DNA of 35,601 nt. It comes from Phenylobacterium sp. SCN 70-31. GTDB taxonomy: Bacteria; Pseudomonadota; Alphaproteobacteria; Caulobacterales; Caulobacteraceae. Position numbers and translations under genes: made by a program. The notes beneath the pieces were generated by a model. That model had not been told where the DNA came from. It worked only from the letters and a program-made list of their open reading frames with translations, and ran no database searches. Positions 31,630 to 35,601 of this stretch are shown piece by piece. The number at the start of each line of letters is the position of its first letter. Position 1 is the stretch's first letter. The stretch is taken from positions 1-35,601 of the forward strand of contig NZ_MEEX01000019.1 of assembly GCF_001724605.1 (NCBI RefSeq), read 5' to 3'.

Positions 31630-32313
31630 ATGATGCTGCATGTTCCGGGCGTGCTGTCGCCCGATCAGGTCGCCGACCTCCGTACGCGGATCGACGCGGC
31701 CGCGTGGGAGGACGGGAACGCCACCGCCGGCCCTCAGTCGGCGCTGGCCAAGCGCAACCTCCAGCTTCCGGAGACGTCGGACGCCGCCCGTACGGCCGGC
31801 GCCGAGGTGCGCGATGCCCTGACACGCAACCCGCTCTTCATGTCGGCCGCCCTGCCCCACACCATCTATCCGCCCCTGTTCAACCGCTACGGGCCCGGTC
31901 AGACGTTCGGCGATCATGTCGACAACGCCATGCGCTTCCAGCGCGATCAGGGCGTGCGCCTGCGCACCGACCTGTCGGCCACCCTCTTCCTCTGCGATCC
32001 CGACGACTACGACGGCGGCGAACTGGTGGTGGAGGACACCTACGGCGTCCATGCCGTGAAGCTGCCCGCAGGCGACCTGATCCTCTATCCCGCCTCCAGC
32101 CTGCACCGGGTCGAGCCCGTGACCCGCGGCGAGCGGGTGGCCAGCTTCTTCTGGATCCAGAGCCTGGTGCGCGACGACGCCCGGCGCGCCCTGCTCTTCG
32201 ACATGGACATCTCGATCCAGCAGCTCGCCCGCGCCGCCGGCCAGGACGCCCCGCCCATCGTCGCCCTCACCGGCGCCTACCAGAACCTGCTGCGCATGTG
32301 GGCCGAACTTTAG
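31630..32313 (+). CDS. piuC: Fe(II)/2-oxoglutarate-dependent PKHD-type hydroxylase
   Basis: 227 residues of the PiuC/YbiX family. The iron ligands are in [11 protein letters not shown] (His96, Asp98) and [14 protein letters not shown] (His159), with Arg169 for 2-oxoglutarate and the SFFWIQS strand after it. The family accompanies Fiu/PiuA receptors in many Gram-negatives; its substrate is unsettled and may be a siderophore or the receptor. The two ATGs at 31630 and 31633 differ by one residue and the ribosome-binding site is weak, so translation may be low. Confidence 0.93.
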   Translation: MMLHVPGVLSPDQVADLRTRIDAAAWEDGNATAGPQSALAKRNLQLPETSDAARTAGAEVRDALTRNPLFMSAALPHTIYPPLFNRYGPGQTFGDHVDNAMRFQRDQGVRLRTDLSATLFLCDPDDYDGGELVVEDTYGVHAVKLPAGDLILYPASSLHRVEPVTRGERVASFFWIQSLVRDDARRALLFDMDISIQQLARAAGQDAPPIVALTGAYQNLLRMWAEL

Positions 32314-32341
32314 GGTCGAACGACTTCTTCCGCCCACCGGC

Positions 32342-33583
32342 CTATCGCGCCGTCTCGTTCACCTGAGCCTTGGGCCGCGAGGCCGGGACCACGGGAATCT
32401 CGTGGTCGGCCAGCGCCGGCATACGGTCCTTGCGCGCCAGCGCCGCTTCGATGAACGGCGCGAGTTCGGCCGCCTTCGCAGCCTCCCGCTCGGCCGCCTC
32501 GGCCTTGAACCCCGGCATCACCTCCGCGGCGAACAATTCCAGCGATTCGCAGATGTGGTCGTGCCGGTTGCGGCCGGCCTGCTGGAGGAAGATCACCTGG
32601 TCCACGCCGGCGGCCTGGAAGCCCCGGATGTGCTCGCGGATGTCGTCGGGCGTGCCGATGCCGTTGGCGTTCACCTTGGCGGCCTTGCGAGCGCGGATGA
32701 TCTCCTCGTCGCTGGCCGCCCGGCTCTTCTGAAAGTCGGCGAACAGGGTCGAGCGGCCGGGGATCGCGTCGTGCGCCACCAGGGCGTTGATGGCGTAGGA
32801 GAAGAACTCGAAGCCCTCCTGTCCGCGCCGGATCGCCTCGTCCCGGTCGGGATGCACCGAGAAGTTCGACACCATGGCGAGTTGAGCGTTCACGCTGTGG
32901 CCGATGGGCTTGCAGTCGTCCGAGCGGATGATGCCGTAGTAGATGTCGGCCCAGGTCTTCGCCTCCTCAGGATCGAGGAACGAAAAGGCCAGGGCGCCCA
33001 CGCCGCTCTGCGCCGCCACCCGGATGGTGTCGCGATTGGTGCAGGCCATCCACATGGGCGGGTGCGGCGTCTGCACCGGCTTGGGCACCACGTTGCGGCA
33101 CGGCATGGAGAAGGCGCGGCCCTCGTAGCCGGGATAGGGGTCCATCGTCATCATGTTGGCGATCTGCTCGGCGGCCTCCAGCGCCAGCGCCCGCTTCTCC
33201 CGCGCCGGGATGCCGAACCCGCCCAGCTCCAGCCGCGTCGCCCCCTCGCCGATCCCGAAGTCCAGCCGGCCGCGCGAGACGATGTCGAGCGTGGCCAGCG
33301 CCTCGGCCACGCGGGCGGGGTGGTTGTACTGCGGGATCACCTGGCGGATGCCGTGGCCCAGCCGGATGTTGGTGGTCAGCGCCGCGCAGGCGGCCAGGAA
33401 CACCTCGGGCGCCGAGGAGTGCGAATATTCCTCCAGGAAATGGTGCTCGACCTCCCACGCGTAATCGTAGCCCAGGCGGTCTGCCAGCTTCACCTGCTCC
33501 AGGGCGTCCTGGAACAGCCGCGCCTCGTCGCCGGGATTCCAGGGTCTGGGAAGCTGATGCTCGTAGAAGATGCCGAACCGCAT
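32342..33583 (-). CDS. LLM-class (luciferase-like) flavin-dependent oxidoreductase
   Basis: 413-residue TIM-barrel monooxygenase of the bacterial luciferase-like family, normally using reduced FMN or F420. Features: MRFGIFYEHQLPRPW start, AWEVEHHFLEEYSHSSAPEV, GHGIRQVIPQYNHPARVAEA, DIVSRGRLDFGIGEGATRLE and MWMACTNRDTI; the C-terminal ~50 residues form a charged helical tail. It could oxidise an alkane, amine or aromatic acid; nothing nearby decides. GGGAGG lies 7 nt before ATG 33583. It is divergent from the aminotransferase gene and convergent with piuC. Confidence 0.92.
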   Translation of the reverse strand: MRFGIFYEHQLPRPWNPGDEARLFQDALEQVKLADRLGYDYAWEVEHHFLEEYSHSSAPEVFLAACAALTTNIRLGHGIRQVIPQYNHPARVAEALATLDIVSRGRLDFGIGEGATRLELGGFGIPAREKRALALEAAEQIANMMTMDPYPGYEGRAFSMPCRNVVPKPVQTPHPPMWMACTNRDTIRVAAQSGVGALAFSFLDPEEAKTWADIYYGIIRSDDCKPIGHSVNAQLAMVSNFSVHPDRDEAIRRGQEGFEFFSYAINALVAHDAIPGRSTLFADFQKSRAASDEEIIRARKAAKVNANGIGTPDDIREHIRGFQAAGVDQVIFLQQAGRNRHDHICESLELFAAEVMPGFKAEAAEREAAKAAELAPFIEAALARKDRMPALADHEIPVVPASRPKAQVNETAR

Positions 33584-33727
33584 GCCGTGTCCTCCCGCCG
33601 GCCTTCCCGGAGGCCGGTCTTGTCCGCCAGCATCCCGCGGGGGCGCCGGAAATGGCAAGGGTCTCAAGACGCTGGCCGCGCCCCCCGGAACCTGATTTCG
33701 TGACGGCGCCAGCCTGGAGAGCGCCGC

Positions 33728-35044
33728 ATGGCCTACGACCGCGACAACCGCCCGGACCTCGCGAACTACTGGATGCCGTTCACGGCCAACCGCCAGTTCA
33801 AGGCCGACCCCCGACTCGTGGTGGCGGCCAAGGGCGTGCACTACCGTACCGAGGACGGACGCGAGATCCTGGACGGCCAGTCCGGCCTGTGGTGCGTCAA
33901 CGCCGGCCACGGGCGGCCCGAGATCGCCGCGGCGGTGAACAACCAGCTCCTCGGCCTGGACTACGCCCCGTCGTTCCAGATGGGCCATCCCATCGCCTTC
34001 GACTTCGCCCAGGCGCTGGCCGGCATCGCGCCCGAGGGCCTGGACCGCATCTTCTTCACCAACTCGGGGTCGGAGTCGGTGGACACGGCGCTGAAGATCG
34101 CCTTCGCGTATCACCGCGCCCGCGGCCAGGGGCATCGCACCCGCATCGTCGGGCGCGAGCGCGGCTATCACGGCGTGGGCTTCGGCGGCATCTCGGCCGG
34201 GGGGCTGGTCGCCAACCGCAAGACCTTCCCGCTGCTGGCGGCCGACCACATCCGCCACACCCACGATCCGGCCCGCAACGCCTTCGCCCGCGGCCTGCCG
34301 CCCCACGGCGCGGAACGCGCCGACGACCTCGAGCAGCTCGTGGCCCTGCACGGCGACACCCTGGCCGCGGTGATCGTGGAGCCGGTGGCCGGTTCGGCCG
34401 GGGTCCTCCCGCCGCCCGTTGGCTATCTCCAGCGCCTGCGCGAGATCTGCGACCGCCACGGCGTCCTGCTGATCTTCGACGAGGTCATCACGGGCTTCGG
34501 CCGCCTGGGCGCGCCGTTCGCCGGCCAATATTTCGGCGTCACCCCCGACCTGATGACCACGGCCAAGGGCATCACCAACGGCGTCCTGCCGATGGGCGCC
34601 GTCTTCGTGCGGCGCGAACTGCACGACACGGTCCTGGGGGCGGCCGAGGCTCCGATGGAGTTCTTCCACGGCTACACCTACTCGGGTCACCCGGTGGCCT
34701 GCGCGGCGGGCCTGGCCACGCTCGACATCTACCGGCGCGAGGGCCTGCTGACCCGCGTCGGAGACCTGGCCGACCTCTGGGCGGACGCCGTCCACAGCCT
34801 GCGCGGCGCGCCGTTCGTCGTCGACATCCGCAACATCGGCCTCATGGCCGGGATCGACCTGGCGCCGCGCGACGGCGCTCCGGGCGCGCGCGGCTATGCG
34901 GCGATGGTCGCCGCCTTCGAGGCCGGGGCCATGATCCGCGCCACCGGCGACACCCTGGCCCTCGCGCCGCCGCTGATCGTCCAGCCGGCCGAGATCGAGC
35001 GGCTGGTCGAGATCGTGCGCGGAGTCATTTCGGCGCTCGACTGA
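33728..35044 (+). CDS. Class III aminotransferase (beta-alanine/omega-amino acid:pyruvate type)
   Basis: 438-residue PLP-dependent transaminase of fold type I, class III. It starts with the LANYWMPFTANRQFK segment typical of omega-amino acid:pyruvate aminotransferases; then TNSGSESVDTALKIA (phosphate binding), VGRERGYHGVG, LLIFDEVITGFGRLG (Asp251) and the PLP lysine in TTAKGITNG (Lys280). It would move an amino group from beta-alanine or another omega-amino acid to pyruvate. Its last 20 bp overlap the opposing class IV aminotransferase gene. Confidence 0.93.
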   Translation: MAYDRDNRPDLANYWMPFTANRQFKADPRLVVAAKGVHYRTEDGREILDGQSGLWCVNAGHGRPEIAAAVNNQLLGLDYAPSFQMGHPIAFDFAQALAGIAPEGLDRIFFTNSGSESVDTALKIAFAYHRARGQGHRTRIVGRERGYHGVGFGGISAGGLVANRKTFPLLAADHIRHTHDPARNAFARGLPPHGAERADDLEQLVALHGDTLAAVIVEPVAGSAGVLPPPVGYLQRLREICDRHGVLLIFDEVITGFGRLGAPFAGQYFGVTPDLMTTAKGITNGVLPMGAVFVRRELHDTVLGAAEAPMEFFHGYTYSGHPVACAAGLATLDIYRREGLLTRVGDLADLWADAVHSLRGAPFVVDIRNIGLMAGIDLAPRDGAPGARGYAAMVAAFEAGAMIRATGDTLALAPPLIVQPAEIERLVEIVRGVISALD

Positions 35045-35601
35045 CCGCCTTCGCGATGGCCGCCACCAGCGTCGACGCCGGCAGGTCGCGGCCATCCAGG
35101 CTGGCCACGGGACGCACGCCCATGAGGCTGTTGGTGACGAACATCGGCGCGCCGCCGACGCGGCCGGGATTGGCGTAGACCTCCTGCACCGGCACGCCCA
35201 GGGCATGGCAGGCGGCGATCACCTGCCGCCGCAGCACCCCGTCCAGCACGCCGCAGTCCAGCGCCGGCGTGAACACCTCGTCGTGGCGCGCCCAGAAGAC
35301 GTTCGCGGCGGCGGCGCAGGCGATCTCGCCCACGGTGTTGAGCATCAGGGCCTCGTCGGCGCCCGCCGCCCGGGCCTCAGCGCGCGCCAGGACGTTGTCG
35401 AGATAGGACAGCGCCTTCAGCCGGCTGGCGGGCGAGCGATCGTTGCGCCGGGTGCGCGCCGTGGCCAGGCGGATGGGGCCGGTGGGCGCTGCAATCGCCG
35501 AGGCGCTGGCGGTGAGACGCGGCGCATATGTCCCGGGCGGGTCAAGGCCACGGTCGCCGGGCCCGGCGCTCCAGTTCAGCCGCACCGCCGCCCGCGCGGG
35601 C
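35025..35601 (-). CDS. Class IV aminotransferase (PabC/Ilv-like), N-terminus beyond window
   Basis: The visible 191 residues are the C-terminal two-thirds of a fold-type IV PLP enzyme: RLKALSYLDNVLARAEARAA with the pyruvate/PLP contact region, EALMLNTVGEIACAAAANVF, VLDGVLRRQVIAACHALG and FVTNSLMGVRPV. These suit aminodeoxychorismate lyase or branched-chain/D-amino acid aminotransferases; the PLP lysine would lie in the missing part. The frame is open through the right edge, so the apparent GTG at 35585 is not the start. PabC seems most likely, with low certainty. Confidence 0.88.
   Translation of the reverse strand, partial: PARAAVRLNWSAGPGDRGLDPPGTYAPRLTASASAIAAPTGPIRLATARTRRNDRSPASRLKALSYLDNVLARAEARAAGADEALMLNTVGEIACAAAANVFWARHDEVFTPALDCGVLDGVLRRQVIAACHALGVPVQEVYANPGRVGGAPMFVTNSLMGVRPVASLDGRDLPASTLVAAIAKAVSRAPK

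Noticed and set aside
1..35601. Insertion sequences, prophage genes or tRNA-associated integration sites
   Set aside because: No transposase, integrase, phage structural gene or tRNA-like sequence was recognised on either strand.

Overview
The window is a GC-rich alphaproteobacterial chromosome segment, most likely from the Caulobacterales (a Caulobacter or Phenylobacterium relative). The main evidence is one locus at 21.9-28.5 kb: a divergent phyR / nepR-ecfG-phyK general stress response (GSR) module next to a histidine phosphotransferase of the ChpT type. As I recall it, Caulobacter crescentus has the same neighbourhood. A CtrA-like TTAA-N7-TTAA box near 9.69 kb fits this. I see no tRNA, rRNA, insertion sequence, prophage or CRISPR array.

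Layout. 1-3.1 kb: two tandem paralogous ferritin-like di-iron proteins. The first is cut by the window edge and the second carries a 2-bp frameshift. A divergent PadR regulator with a near-perfect 33-bp operator lies between them. 3.1-4.2 kb: hisI and an overlapping LysE-type exporter. 4.2-9.7 kb: small envelope proteins, an MFS transporter, an enoyl-CoA hydratase/isomerase and a Gln/Asn-rich protein. 9.7-13.9 kb: molybdenum cofactor genes (mocA-like, moaA, moaD, moaE, moaB, moaC) with a small lipoprotein gene between them. 14-15.2 kb: a class III CoA-transferase, followed by a gene-free stretch with a long perfect hairpin. 15.7-17.1 kb: an orphan PAS-HWE kinase with a receiver of the FAT GUY type.

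17.2-25.6 kb is the stress region: YqjD/YqjE-like membrane proteins, a DUF1328 protein, a lipid-kinase/phosphoesterase operon, glycine-zipper and OmpA-like lipoproteins, a small membrane protein, the GSR core regulators and an entericidin. 25.7-28.5 kb: cheR, a CheY-like regulator, chpT and cysQ. 28.6-32.3 kb: a Fiu/PiuA-type siderophore receptor behind a Fur-like box, with a PiuC-type hydroxylase. 32.3-35.6 kb: a luciferase-like oxidoreductase and two aminotransferases, the last cut by the window edge.

The most informative observation is a set of nine promoter-like sequences of the form GGAAC-N16/17-CGTT (one ends CGTC), the alphaproteobacterial sigma-EcfG consensus. Each sits just upstream of a gene start and points into it. 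They precede both arms of the regulatory locus and seven outlying units, nearly all coding for small membrane or secreted proteins. This suggests that the GSR sigma factor controls both its own locus and much of this neighbourhood, a local envelope-stress regulon. It also decides some start sites: the nepR promoter overlaps an upstream TTG, so translation should begin at the internal ATG.
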